The notes below the pieces were generated by a model. That model was not told where the DNA came from. It searched no databases and saw nothing but the letters and a program-made list of their open reading frames with translations. DNA of 6,549 nucleotides from assembly GCA_007120565.1 (NCBI GenBank), contig SKNK01000389.1, positions 1 to 6,549 on the forward strand, given 5' to 3'. The stretch is from Nitriliruptoraceae bacterium (GTDB lineage: Bacteria; Actinomycetota; Nitriliruptoria; Nitriliruptorales; Nitriliruptoraceae). This document shows, piece by piece, positions 1-5,355 of this stretch. How positions within the stretch are numbered: the stretch's first letter is position 1; each line of letters starts with the position of its first letter. The translations under genes and the position numbers were made by a program.

Positions 1-58
1 CCTCCTTGTTCGGGAGGCCACTCTCTTTCGCCAGTTCGTAGACGCGAACCTTGCTCAC
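1..58 (-). CDS. infB: Translation initiation factor IF-2, N-terminal fragment (cut by window edge)
   Basis: Only the first 19 codons are inside the window. They begin with GTG at 58-56 and read (M)SKVRVYELAKESGLPNKE. This is the usual opening of bacterial IF-2, the GTPase that brings initiator fMet-tRNA to the 30S subunit. The segment corresponds to the small N-terminal IF2_N helical module (K-V-R-V-Y-E-L-A-K). The GTG overlaps the TGA stop of ylxR (GTGA, 58-55), which suggests translational coupling. A purine-rich GAGGAG lies at 73-68, nine bases upstream, inside ylxR. The position after nusA-ylxR is the classical one for infB. The GTPase domains lie outside the window, so integrity of the rest cannot be judged. 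Identity rests on 19 residues plus context, and together these are strong. Confidence 0.9.
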   Translation of the reverse strand, partial: MSKVRVYELAKESGLPNKE

Positions 59-384
59 GCGCTCTCGCTCCTCACGGTCCCCTGTGGGACCTGGTGGTGC
101 ACACCCTGATGTCGGCGGCCGATCTCGCTCCTCAGCGCCGCGAGCGCGGCGTCGAGGTCCGTCCCCGTTGCGCCGCGTAGGGCGCGCCGCAAGCCGGCGC
201 CGTCGCGGCGGGTGGCCGCGTCGACACAGGTTGGGTGGGGGCAGAGGTAGGCGCCACGCCCGGGCAGGCGCCGTCTGGGGTCGAAGCGGACTCCGAGCGG
301 TGTCCGCGCCAACCGGAGCAGCTCATCCTGGGGACGAGCCGTCCGGCAGCCGACACACGTTCGGGTACGTGCCGCTCCGGGCAT
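55..384 (-). CDS. ylxR: YlxR family RNA-binding / nucleoid-associated protein
   Basis: This is a small basic protein of 109 residues from the ATG start. It carries the YlxR (DUF448) signature: RTCVGCR at residues 7-14, an R-x-P-(x2)-E-L-L-R-L segment after it, and GRGAYLC at 42-48. Four cysteines (C10, C13, C48, C53) may form a metal or structural site. The remainder is Arg-rich, as expected for nucleic-acid binding. Family members bind RNA or act as nucleoid-associated regulators, and the gene almost always lies between nusA and infB, as here. The ATG at 384-382 was chosen because AAGGAAG lies eight bases upstream. An in-frame GTG at 402 would add six residues (VKEVPL) but has a weaker upstream signal. 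The stop overlaps the infB start by four bases. The last 15 or so residues after the conserved core are not recognisable. The exact start is uncertain. Confidence 0.92.
   Translation of the reverse strand: MPGAARTRTCVGCRTARPQDELLRLARTPLGVRFDPRRRLPGRGAYLCPHPTCVDAATRRDGAGLRRALRGATGTDLDAALAALRSEIGRRHQGVHHQVPQGTVRSESA
68..73 (-). promoter_or_regulatory. Ribosome binding site of infB
   Basis: On the minus strand this reads GAGGAG, nine bases before the GTG start of infB. It lies within the last codons of ylxR and supports the overlapping GTG start over any later codon. Confidence 0.6.
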
Positions 385-438
385 CAAGGGTACTTCCTTC
401 ACGCTCTTGGTCAGGTCATCGGTGGTTGGCGGGTGCGA

Positions 439-470
439 CAGGCGGCCGGTGGGACAGTTGCCGTCGCCTG
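439..470 (-). other. Imperfect stem-loop in the nusA-ylxR gap
   Basis: The 98-base gap between the nusA stop and ylxR contains CAGGCG (439-444) and its complement CGCCTG (465-470), with an inner CGG/CCG pairing and an 11-base loop. No T-run follows on the minus strand, so it does not look like a full terminator. It could be an RNA processing or attenuation element, or chance in GC-rich DNA. Nothing else is recognisable in this gap apart from the ylxR ribosome binding site. Confidence 0.25.
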
Positions 471-482
471 CGGCCCCTGCGC

Positions 483-1838
483 CTAGGTGCGATCCTCGGT
501 GGGATCCGCCGCCGAGTCGGTGGCGACATCGGTGTCGCTTTCCCCGTCAGCGGGCGGGTCTGCCACCTCGTTCGCGGCGTCCCCAGCGCCGCCCTCGGTG
601 GTGCCAGCGGCCTCGGTGCCCGCCACGGCTTGGCCACCGGGCGGACCCTGCTCGGTCACCGGCATGTCCGTGGAGTCGGGACCGGAGGGCTCAGCGGTCG
701 CATCGGCGGCATCGACCTCATCGTCCTGTTCGAGGGCGTTGGCCCGTACGGCTTGGGCAGATTCGACGGCGGAAGCGATCGCGCGCTCCCCCTCCTCGGA
801 CAGCGGGTTGCCGTACTCATCGATCAGGCCGGCTTCGAAGGCGTCCTGGAAGGCGCGCTGTTCCTCGGCGAACTGCGTCTCGGACTTGATGTCGATCCGC
901 CATCCGGTCAGGCGTGCAGCCAGCCGCGCGTTCTGCCCTTCGCGACCGATCGCCAGCGAGAGTTGGTAGTCAGGTACGACGACCATCGCCGTGCCGTCGT
1001 CTGGGTAGAGGTAGACGTTGGCGACCTTGGCCGGGGACAGCGCGTTGGCGACCAGTTCCTCGGGCTCGTCCGCCCAGCGCACGATGTCGATCCGCTCGAG
1101 TTCGTCGGAGTGCAGTTCCTTCTGCACGCTGCGGGCACGCTGGCCGCCCGGGCCGACGCAAGCACCGACCGGGTCCACATCAGGATCGTTGGAGGTCACC
1201 GCGACCTTGGTGCGGTGACCCGCCTCGCGGGCGATGCCCTTGATCTCGACGATGCCCTCCTCGATCTCGGGCACCTCCAGCGCGAACAGGCCGACGACCA
1301 AGGCGGGGTGGGTCCGCGAGGCGACGATCTGGGCGCCCTTGAGCTGCTTGCGGACCTCGATGACCACGCCACGGGTGAAGGCACCGTGCTCGAGACGCTC
1401 GTTGGGGATCTGTTCGGCGTAGGGCAGGAGCGCCTCGGTACGACCGAGTTCGATCAGGGTGACGTTGCCCTGCAGGCTGACCTGCCCGGCAACGATGTCA
1501 CCTTCGCGTCCAACGAACTCGCCATAGGTGGCCTCGCGCTCGGCTTCGCGCAGACGCTGGAGCAGCACCTGCTTGGCCGTCTGCGCCACGATGCGGCCGA
1601 AGTCGGTGGGCTCCTCCCGCCACTCGGAGACGACGTTGCCGTCATCGTCGAGGTCCTGAGCGAACAGGCTCACCTCTCCGGTGACCCGGTCAACGGTGAC
1701 CCTGGCTTCGTCGCCGACCGCTTCGGAGGAGCGCTTGTACGACGAGGCCATCGCCGTCTCGAAGGCCTCCACGACGGTGTGGAAGTCCAGGCCCTTGTCG
1801 CGCTCGATCTGACGCAGAGCATCGAGGTCGATCTTCAT
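483..1838 (-). CDS. nusA: Transcription termination/antitermination factor NusA
   Basis: The protein has 451 residues. It binds RNA polymerase and nascent RNA, modulating pausing, intrinsic termination and antitermination. The visible domains are: the N-terminal polymerase-binding domain (about 1-105, opening MKIDLDALRQIERDKG); an S1 domain (about 108-175, with G-x-I-V-A-G-Q-V); KH1 (about 200-275, with CVGPGGQRARSVQKEL at 227-242); and KH2 (about 280-320, with IGREGQNARLAARLTGWRIDI at 297-317). Both KH GxxG loops are present. After about residue 365 comes a tail rich in Asp, Glu, Ala, Thr, Gly and Pro, with 22 acidic and one basic residue in the last 81. This makes it longer than compact actinobacterial NusA proteins, which end soon after KH2. 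The ATG at 1838 is chosen because AAGGAGGG lies six bases upstream. The frame is open upstream into rimP, but that part is out of frame with rimP and not conserved. It starts 19 bases after the rimP stop. NusA commonly autoregulates this operon in other bacteria; that is not shown here. Confidence 0.97.
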   Translation of the reverse strand: MKIDLDALRQIERDKGLDFHTVVEAFETAMASSYKRSSEAVGDEARVTVDRVTGEVSLFAQDLDDDGNVVSEWREEPTDFGRIVAQTAKQVLLQRLREAEREATYGEFVGREGDIVAGQVSLQGNVTLIELGRTEALLPYAEQIPNERLEHGAFTRGVVIEVRKQLKGAQIVASRTHPALVVGLFALEVPEIEEGIVEIKGIAREAGHRTKVAVTSNDPDVDPVGACVGPGGQRARSVQKELHSDELERIDIVRWADEPEELVANALSPAKVANVYLYPDDGTAMVVVPDYQLSLAIGREGQNARLAARLTGWRIDIKSETQFAEEQRAFQDAFEAGLIDEYGNPLSEEGERAIASAVESAQAVRANALEQDDEVDAADATAEPSGPDSTDMPVTEQGPPGGQAVAGTEAAGTTEGGAGDAANEVADPPADGESDTDVATDSAADPTEDRT

Positions 1839-1844
1839 CGTTGA

Positions 1845-1852
1845 CCCTCCTT
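1845..1852 (-). promoter_or_regulatory. Strong Shine-Dalgarno site of nusA
   Basis: The minus strand reads AAGGAGGG, a near-perfect anti-SD match six bases before the nusA ATG and just after the rimP TGA. It fixes the nusA start and predicts efficient, independent re-initiation. Confidence 0.85.
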
Positions 1853-1857
1853 GGCGG

Positions 1858-2340
1858 TCACCATGGCAGCACGACCATGCCGTGGTCGAGGTCGGAGAAC
1901 CTGACGCGCACCTCATCACCGTCAACGTCCAGCGTGACGCCGGCCTCGTCGACCGCAACGAGCCGGCCGGTGATCTCGTCGAGGTCGGCCTGCTCCGCGG
2001 GGGTGATGCGAACGTCGCGGCCAACGTTGCGTTGGAAGTCCCGCCGCTCGGCGAGTGGCCGGTCGACCCCCGGAGAGGTGACCTCCAGGGTGAACGGGCC
2101 CTCGACGAGGTCGTGCTCGTCCAAGGTGTTTCCCAGCCGACGCGAGAACCGGGCGACCACATCGACGTCCAGCCCCTCGGTCGAGGTGGCGTCGGCAACG
2201 TCGGCGATCACTCGGATCAATGGCCGCTGGGCCGGGCCACTGAGTTCGACGTCAAGCACCTCGACGTCGAACTCCTCGGCCATCGGAGCCGCTACGTCGC
2301 GCACGAGGTCGGGCACGTGCCCGTCATCGTCTCGCGGCAT
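1858..2340 (-). CDS. rimP: Ribosome maturation factor RimP
   Basis: This 160-residue cytoplasmic protein is needed for maturation of the 30S subunit. The N-terminal alpha/beta domain is about 10-95 and ends in LEVTSPGVDRPL (85-96), the most diagnostic RimP motif. It is followed by the C-terminal SH3-like domain (about 97-160), with GRDVRI at 107-112 and strands of the type G-R-L-V-A-V-D and D-G-D-E-V-R-V. Length and domain order are normal. The ATG at 2340 has GAGGG five bases upstream (2350-2346). It is the first gene of the rimP-nusA-ylxR-infB set and is preceded by a 323-base non-coding stretch rich in inverted repeats, so its transcript leader probably lies there. The usual proS neighbour upstream is absent. 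The call is based on the motif, length and context together. Confidence 0.96.
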   Translation of the reverse strand: MPRDDDGHVPDLVRDVAAPMAEEFDVEVLDVELSGPAQRPLIRVIADVADATSTEGLDVDVVARFSRRLGNTLDEHDLVEGPFTLEVTSPGVDRPLAERRDFQRNVGRDVRITPAEQADLDEITGRLVAVDEAGVTLDVDGDEVRVRFSDLDHGMVVLPW

Positions 2341-2357
2341 CGGATCCCTCGCTCTCA

Positions 2358-2398
2358 GTGGTGCTGGTGGTGGTTCACCACCCAGACGGTGGTGCTGG
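2358..2398 (-). promoter_or_regulatory. Possible rimP leader element with mutually exclusive hairpins
   Basis: On the minus strand, CACCACC (2394-2388) can pair with GGTGGTG (2382-2376) around a five-base loop. The same GGTGG can instead pair with CCACC at 2373-2369 around a TGAA loop. The 10-base direct repeat GTGGTGCTGG (plus strand) at 2358-2367 and 2389-2398 brackets this. The element lies 18-58 bases before the rimP ATG and just upstream of its SD site, where attenuation or autoregulation of this operon would act. The pairing is visible in the sequence; a regulatory role is inference, and GC-rich repeats of this size can arise by chance. Confidence 0.3.
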
Positions 2399-2408
2399 CG
2401 GCGAACCG

Positions 2409-2422
2409 GTTCCCACGGGAAC
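2409..2422 (-). repeat. Short inverted repeat adjoining the palindrome
   Basis: GTTCCC and GGGAAC are separated by only two bases (2409-2414 and 2417-2422). The repeat overlaps the edge of the 26-bp palindrome by two bases. On the minus strand it follows the large hairpin, where a terminator tail would be; there is no T-run. Confidence 0.4.
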
Positions 2423-2446
2423 GGCCGGCCCGTACGGGCCGGCCGT
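2421..2446 (-). terminator. Perfect 26-bp palindrome, possible transcription terminator hairpin
   Basis: Two 13-base arms, ACGGCCGGCCCGT and ACGGGCCGGCCGT, are exact reverse complements with no spacer. They would fold in RNA as a very stable GC hairpin, with a few central bases forming the loop. On the minus strand it is followed by TCCC and not by a U-run, so if it terminates transcription it would be one of the U-poor types often proposed for high-GC actinobacteria. It lies 80 bases before rimP and 218 bases after ispG. A protein-binding operator (dimer site) is an alternative. The palindrome itself is certain; its function is not. Confidence 0.45.
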
Positions 2447-2553
2447 CGCGTGGACGTCCGTTGTGGTGGTCCTGGTCCCTATCGACCGAGGTGACTCGCG
2501 GTCCTGCGTGAGGTCGTAGGGTCAGCTCTTGGGCTTCCCGCCGTCTCCGGGGT

Positions 2554-2569
2554 CGTTCGGGGCCGAACG
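2554..2569 (-). repeat. Inverted repeat in ispG-rimP region
   Basis: CGTTCGG and CCGAACG form seven-base arms with two bases between them (effectively a six-base stem with a tetraloop). It lies just downstream of the larger hairpin at 2576-2596 on the minus strand, and the two may form a tandem transcript-end structure. Confidence 0.4.
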
Positions 2570-2575
2570 CGACGG

Positions 2576-2596
2576 AGCGGGCCAACACGGCCCGCT
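2576..2596 (-). terminator. Hairpin downstream of ispG, possible terminator
   Basis: Perfect eight-base arms AGCGGGCC and GGCCCGCT enclose a five-base loop. This is the first strong hairpin after ispG, about 67 bases past its stop. The following minus-strand bases (CCGTCGCG) include no U-run. Its place fits the end of the dxr-rseP-ispG transcript, or a 3'-end stabilising structure if transcription continues into rimP. Confidence 0.4.
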
Positions 2597-2663
2597 ACGT
2601 GGACCTCGACGATACCACGCTCCCACCATGCTCGCTAGACAGCCGTGCGCAGTTCCCGGTCGG

Positions 2664-3821
2664 TCAAGCGACCACGGGCGGGCCCTCGCCGCGTTCGGCA
2701 CGGATCTCATCCGCCATCTCGGTGGCGTAGTGGACCAGGGCTTCGACGATGTCCTCTTCACGCACGGTGGCGATCTTCTCACCCTTCTTGATGATGTCGC
2801 CCTTGCCGTTGCCAGCCGCCACTCCCAGGTCCGCTTCGCGCGCCTCTCCTGGTCCGTTGACCACGCAACCCATCACCGCGACCCGCAGAGGCGCATCGAG
2901 TCCCTCGAGTCCCTTCTGCACGTCCTCAGCCAGGGTCCACACGTCCACCTGAGCGCGGCCACACGAGGGGCAGGAGACCACGTCGAGGCCACGTTCGCGC
3001 AGGTGGAGAGCTTCGAGGATCGCGATCCCGGCCTTGACCTCTTCGACCGGGTCGGCCGAGAGCGACACACGGATCGTGTCGCCGATGCCCTCCGCGAGCA
3101 GAGCCCCGATCCCGACCGCGGACTTGATCGATCCGGACTGCAACGGGCCGGCCTCGGTGACGCCGAGGTGGAGGGGATAGTCCGTGCGCTCCGCGAGCAG
3201 ACGGTAGGTCTGGATCATCACCCACGGATCCGAGTGCTTCACCGAGATCTTGGTGTTGTGGAAGTCGACGTCTTCGAGGAGGCGCACCTCTCTCAAGGCC
3301 GATTCGACCATCGCTTCGGGCGTCGGGCCCCCGAACTCCTCCAGGATCGAGTCCTCGAGCGACCCGCCGTTGACCCCGATGCGGATCGCGACGCCGGCTT
3401 CGTTCGCCATCTGCCCGAGCAACGCGACCTTGTCGTGCTTCTTGATGTTGCCGGGGTTGATACGGACCCCCGCGCAACCGGCCTCGATGGCCATGACCGC
3501 GTACTTCCACTGGAAGTGGATGTCGGCGATCAGCGGGATCCGGGCGTGTTCTGCGATGTAGGCGAGCGCTTCGGCATCCGCTTGGCGCGGCACGGCGACA
3601 CGCACGATGTCGGCCCCAGCAGCCTGGGCCGCGGCGATGGCCTGCAGCGTCAGATCTGCCTCATGGGTGGGCGTCACCACCATGGTCTGCACGCTCACCG
3701 GCGCGTCACCGCCGACCTCGAGAGGCCCGAGCTGGATCTTGCGGGTTGCACGACGGATCGGGCCCATGACCGGGTCGTCGGCCACGGGCTCGTTCGGCAG
3801 GATCGGCAGGGAGGTGGTCAC
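2664..3821 (-). CDS. ispG: 4-hydroxy-3-methylbut-2-en-1-yl diphosphate synthase (HMB-PP synthase, [4Fe-4S])
   Basis: This is the penultimate enzyme of the MEP pathway. It reductively converts MEcPP to HMBPP in the cytoplasm. The 385-residue length matches the bacterial two-domain form. The N-terminal TIM-barrel begins around RRATRKIQLGPLEVGG and includes VQTMVVTPTHEAD (45-57), PLIADIHFQW (96-105), GVRINPGN (118-125) and LHLGVTEAG (217-225). The C-terminal cluster domain has C284-P-S-C287, C319 (GCVVNGPGEA) and E326, the expected three Cys and one Glu ligands. All catalytic features look intact. The GTG at 3821 was chosen because GGAG lies six bases upstream and it gives the normal length. A TTG further up (3893) would add 24 unconserved residues; an ATG at residue 19 lacks a clear SD. 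It is the third gene of the dxr-protease-ispG trio and is followed directly by the rimP operon, with no proS between. Confidence 0.97.
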   Translation of the reverse strand: MTTSLPILPNEPVADDPVMGPIRRATRKIQLGPLEVGGDAPVSVQTMVVTPTHEADLTLQAIAAAQAAGADIVRVAVPRQADAEALAYIAEHARIPLIADIHFQWKYAVMAIEAGCAGVRINPGNIKKHDKVALLGQMANEAGVAIRIGVNGGSLEDSILEEFGGPTPEAMVESALREVRLLEDVDFHNTKISVKHSDPWVMIQTYRLLAERTDYPLHLGVTEAGPLQSGSIKSAVGIGALLAEGIGDTIRVSLSADPVEEVKAGIAILEALHLRERGLDVVSCPSCGRAQVDVWTLAEDVQKGLEGLDAPLRVAVMGCVVNGPGEAREADLGVAAGNGKGDIIKKGEKIATVREEDIVEALVHYATEMADEIRAERGEGPPVVA

Positions 3822-3827
3822 AGGCGA

Positions 3828-3831
3828 CTCC
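3828..3831 (-). promoter_or_regulatory. Ribosome binding site deciding the ispG start
   Basis: The minus strand reads GGAG (within CCGGAG), six bases before the GTG at 3821. It favours that codon over the upstream TTG and the downstream ATG. Confidence 0.6.
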
Positions 3832-3873
3832 GGTGGTCGCGAACACAGGTGAACGGTGCGAAGGGTGCTGCTG

Positions 3874-3891
3874 GCGGGGTACGCGCCCCGC
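3874..3891 (-). repeat. Small hairpin in the rseP-ispG gap
   Basis: GCGGGG (3874-3879) and CCCCGC (3886-3891) form a six-base stem with a six-base loop. It lies midway in the non-coding gap between the protease stop and the ispG start. There is no U-run after it on the minus strand. It might partly attenuate read-through or separate translation of the two genes; chance is possible. No promoter was recognised in the gap. Confidence 0.3.
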
Positions 3892-3933
3892 AAGCGTCCA
3901 CGTTCTCCACGAGGCTACCTCCGCGGGCGCAGG

Positions 3934-5355
3934 TCAGAAGCGGATCGGGTCGGTGATGTCGAGCCAGAGCAACAGCACCATGAGCACCAACAGCCCGGCG
4001 ATCACCGGGATGGCGATCGCCGCGAACACGCGCGGATCGACGGTGTAGTCCGCCGGCTTGCCGCGCAGGCTGCGCACCGCGTTGACGGCTCGTTCCACCC
4101 CGAGCACCGCGAGGTGCCCTCCGTCGAGGGGCGGCAGGGGCACGAGGTTGAAGATGCCGATGAAGACGTTGACCGCGGCGAACAGCGCGATGAACATCAT
4201 CAGGCCCTGAACCCCATCCGAGACCTGTCCCGCGATCGACGCCGCGCCGACCAGCGAGACGGCCCCTTCGGCGTCACGTTCCTCCTGCCCCGTCGCCTGC
4301 GCGAAGATGTCGCCCAGACCCTCGGGGCTGAAGACGGTGAAGAAGGCCTCGATGGAGCCGGTGAACATCGGGATGAACCCACCAGGATGAGCGGCCGCTG
4401 GCTCAGGCTCCCCGACGAGCGCGCGTTCGAAGGCCTCGATCGGTCCGAAACGTTCCTGGCGCAGCTCGGGGACGAACCCGACCGTGCCGAAGGCCTCGCC
4501 GGTGTCCGGGTCCTCGTTGACCTCCGGCACCATCTCGAGGTCGACCTCTTCTCCATCGCGACCCACCACGATGGTGGTGGACGCTCCCGGCCGATCACGG
4601 ATCGCGTCGCGGAGCTCGTCGTAGTCGTCCGACCGTAGGTCCCCGACCTGCAGGACGCGGTCGCCAACTTGCAGCCCGGCCTCGTCCGCGGGGCTGCCTT
4701 CGATCACCTCCGCGACGACAGCGTCGAAGCCCCCGGTCCACTGGGGGAGGAACGCGTACGCACCGAACAGCACCACGAACGCCAGCAGGAAGTGGGTGAC
4801 CGAGCCCGACACGAGCACGATCGCGCGTTGCCACGGGGGCCGGTCGTGGAAGAACCGCCCACGGTCGCCTTCCAGGAGCCGGTGGCGCAGACCACCGGAG
4901 CGGCCGGCGTCCTTGACCTCGGTGATCACCACCTCGCGAAGGACGTCTCGAGCCTCCAAGGCCACGTCGGACTCCACCGTCGCCCGCGTCCGGCGAACGA
5001 TGTGCTTAGCCGTGCCCTTCGGCGTGCCGCGGCGTCGCAGCTCGGCGTGGAGCTTCTCCCAGCGGTCCTCCGTGGCGGCGGCACCCACGGGGAACACCTC
5101 ATCCAGGATGGACGGGTCACGCTCGTCGAGGGGCGACATCCCGCAGATGCGGACGAATCCACCCAACGGGAAGGCCTTGACGCCGTACTCCGTCTCGCCC
5201 CGGTGGGTCGACCACAACGTCGGGCCGAAACCGAGGAAGTAGCGATCCGCTTTCATCCCCGACCACCGAGCCGTGAGCAGGTGGCCGAGTTCGTGGAGCA
5301 TGATCGCCGCGATGATCGCGACCGCGAACGCCGTGATCGCCCATCCGCCGGTCAT
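3934..5355 (-). CDS. rseP: RIP-type site-2 membrane metalloprotease, M50 family (RseP/Rip1-like)
   Basis: This 473-residue integral membrane zinc protease probably cleaves membrane-bound regulators such as anti-sigma factors. The zinc motif HELGH (21-25) lies in the first membrane segment (about 5-27), and the third ligand is D411 in NLVPLPPLDGGH (403-414). FPLGGFVRICGM (62-73) is the family membrane-associated loop. Other membrane segments are about 178-203, 384-403 and 443-466. One PDZ domain spans about 210-276 (SPADEAGLQVGDRVLQVGDL). Two points are odd. About 65-70 extra charged residues lie between the GFVRICGM loop and the RPPWQRA segment (roughly 95-166). Also, the usual G-P-x-x-N of the second membrane segment reads GSVTH (184-188). 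The catalytic residues are intact, so it should be active. The ATG overlaps the dxr stop by ATGA (5355-5352), with a G-rich AGGGGGGG just upstream. The dxr-protease-ispG order matches mycobacterial rip1. The real substrate cannot be told from the sequence. Confidence 0.95.
   Translation of the reverse strand: MTGGWAITAFAVAIIAAIMLHELGHLLTARWSGMKADRYFLGFGPTLWSTHRGETEYGVKAFPLGGFVRICGMSPLDERDPSILDEVFPVGAAATEDRWEKLHAELRRRGTPKGTAKHIVRRTRATVESDVALEARDVLREVVITEVKDAGRSGGLRHRLLEGDRGRFFHDRPPWQRAIVLVSGSVTHFLLAFVVLFGAYAFLPQWTGGFDAVVAEVIEGSPADEAGLQVGDRVLQVGDLRSDDYDELRDAIRDRPGASTTIVVGRDGEEVDLEMVPEVNEDPDTGEAFGTVGFVPELRQERFGPIEAFERALVGEPEPAAAHPGGFIPMFTGSIEAFFTVFSPEGLGDIFAQATGQEERDAEGAVSLVGAASIAGQVSDGVQGLMMFIALFAAVNVFIGIFNLVPLPPLDGGHLAVLGVERAVNAVRSLRGKPADYTVDPRVFAAIAIPVIAGLLVLMVLLLWLDITDPIRF

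Larger units (their letters stand above)
2341..2663 (-). other. ispG-rimP intergenic region (probable transcript end plus rimP operon leader)
   Basis: This is the only stretch of more than 300 bases without a convincing gene. Short reading frames here have low-complexity Arg/His-rich translations and match nothing recognisable. No tRNA fold and no remnant of proS were seen. In the direction of transcription the region holds two hairpins after ispG (2596-2576 and 2569-2554), a weak bulged one at 2503-2484 (stems GACC/GGTC and GAG/CTC), a perfect palindrome (2446-2421) with a small hairpin on its edge, and repeats with alternative pairing just before rimP. A promoter must be present if rimP is separately transcribed, but no convincing -35/-10 pair was found. 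A TGGTATCGT at 2617-2609 resembles an extended -10 only weakly and lies before the hairpins. Confidence 0.6.

Noticed and set aside
51..1844. A 597-codon open frame on the plus strand opposite ylxR, nusA and the gap between them
   Set aside because: It lies antisense to two firmly identified genes, its translation is rich in Arg/Gly/Val/Asp with no recognisable domain, and long antisense frames are expected in GC-rich coding DNA.
1839..2198. N-terminal extension of nusA by 120 residues into rimP
   Set aside because: The extension is out of frame with rimP and Arg/Ser/Thr-rich, while MKIDLDALRQIERDKG at 1838 is the normal NusA start with an excellent SD.
2355..2588. A possible 77-residue minus-strand protein in the ispG-rimP gap
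   Set aside because: Its translation is Arg/His-rich low complexity and simply runs through the hairpins and repeats; no family is recognised.
2341..2663. tRNA or other structured RNA gene (a tRNA gene precedes rimP in E. coli)
   Set aside because: No T-loop GTTCRA with matching acceptor and anticodon stems was found; the inverted repeats are isolated hairpins.
3822..3893. Upstream TTG start for ispG
   Set aside because: It adds 24 residues with no family similarity; the GTG at 3821 has GGAG at good spacing and gives the usual length.
2529..3956. A 475-codon open frame on the plus strand opposite ispG
   Set aside because: It mirrors the codon pattern of ispG, has Arg/Asp/His-rich low-information sequence and no domain; ispG has all its cluster ligands.
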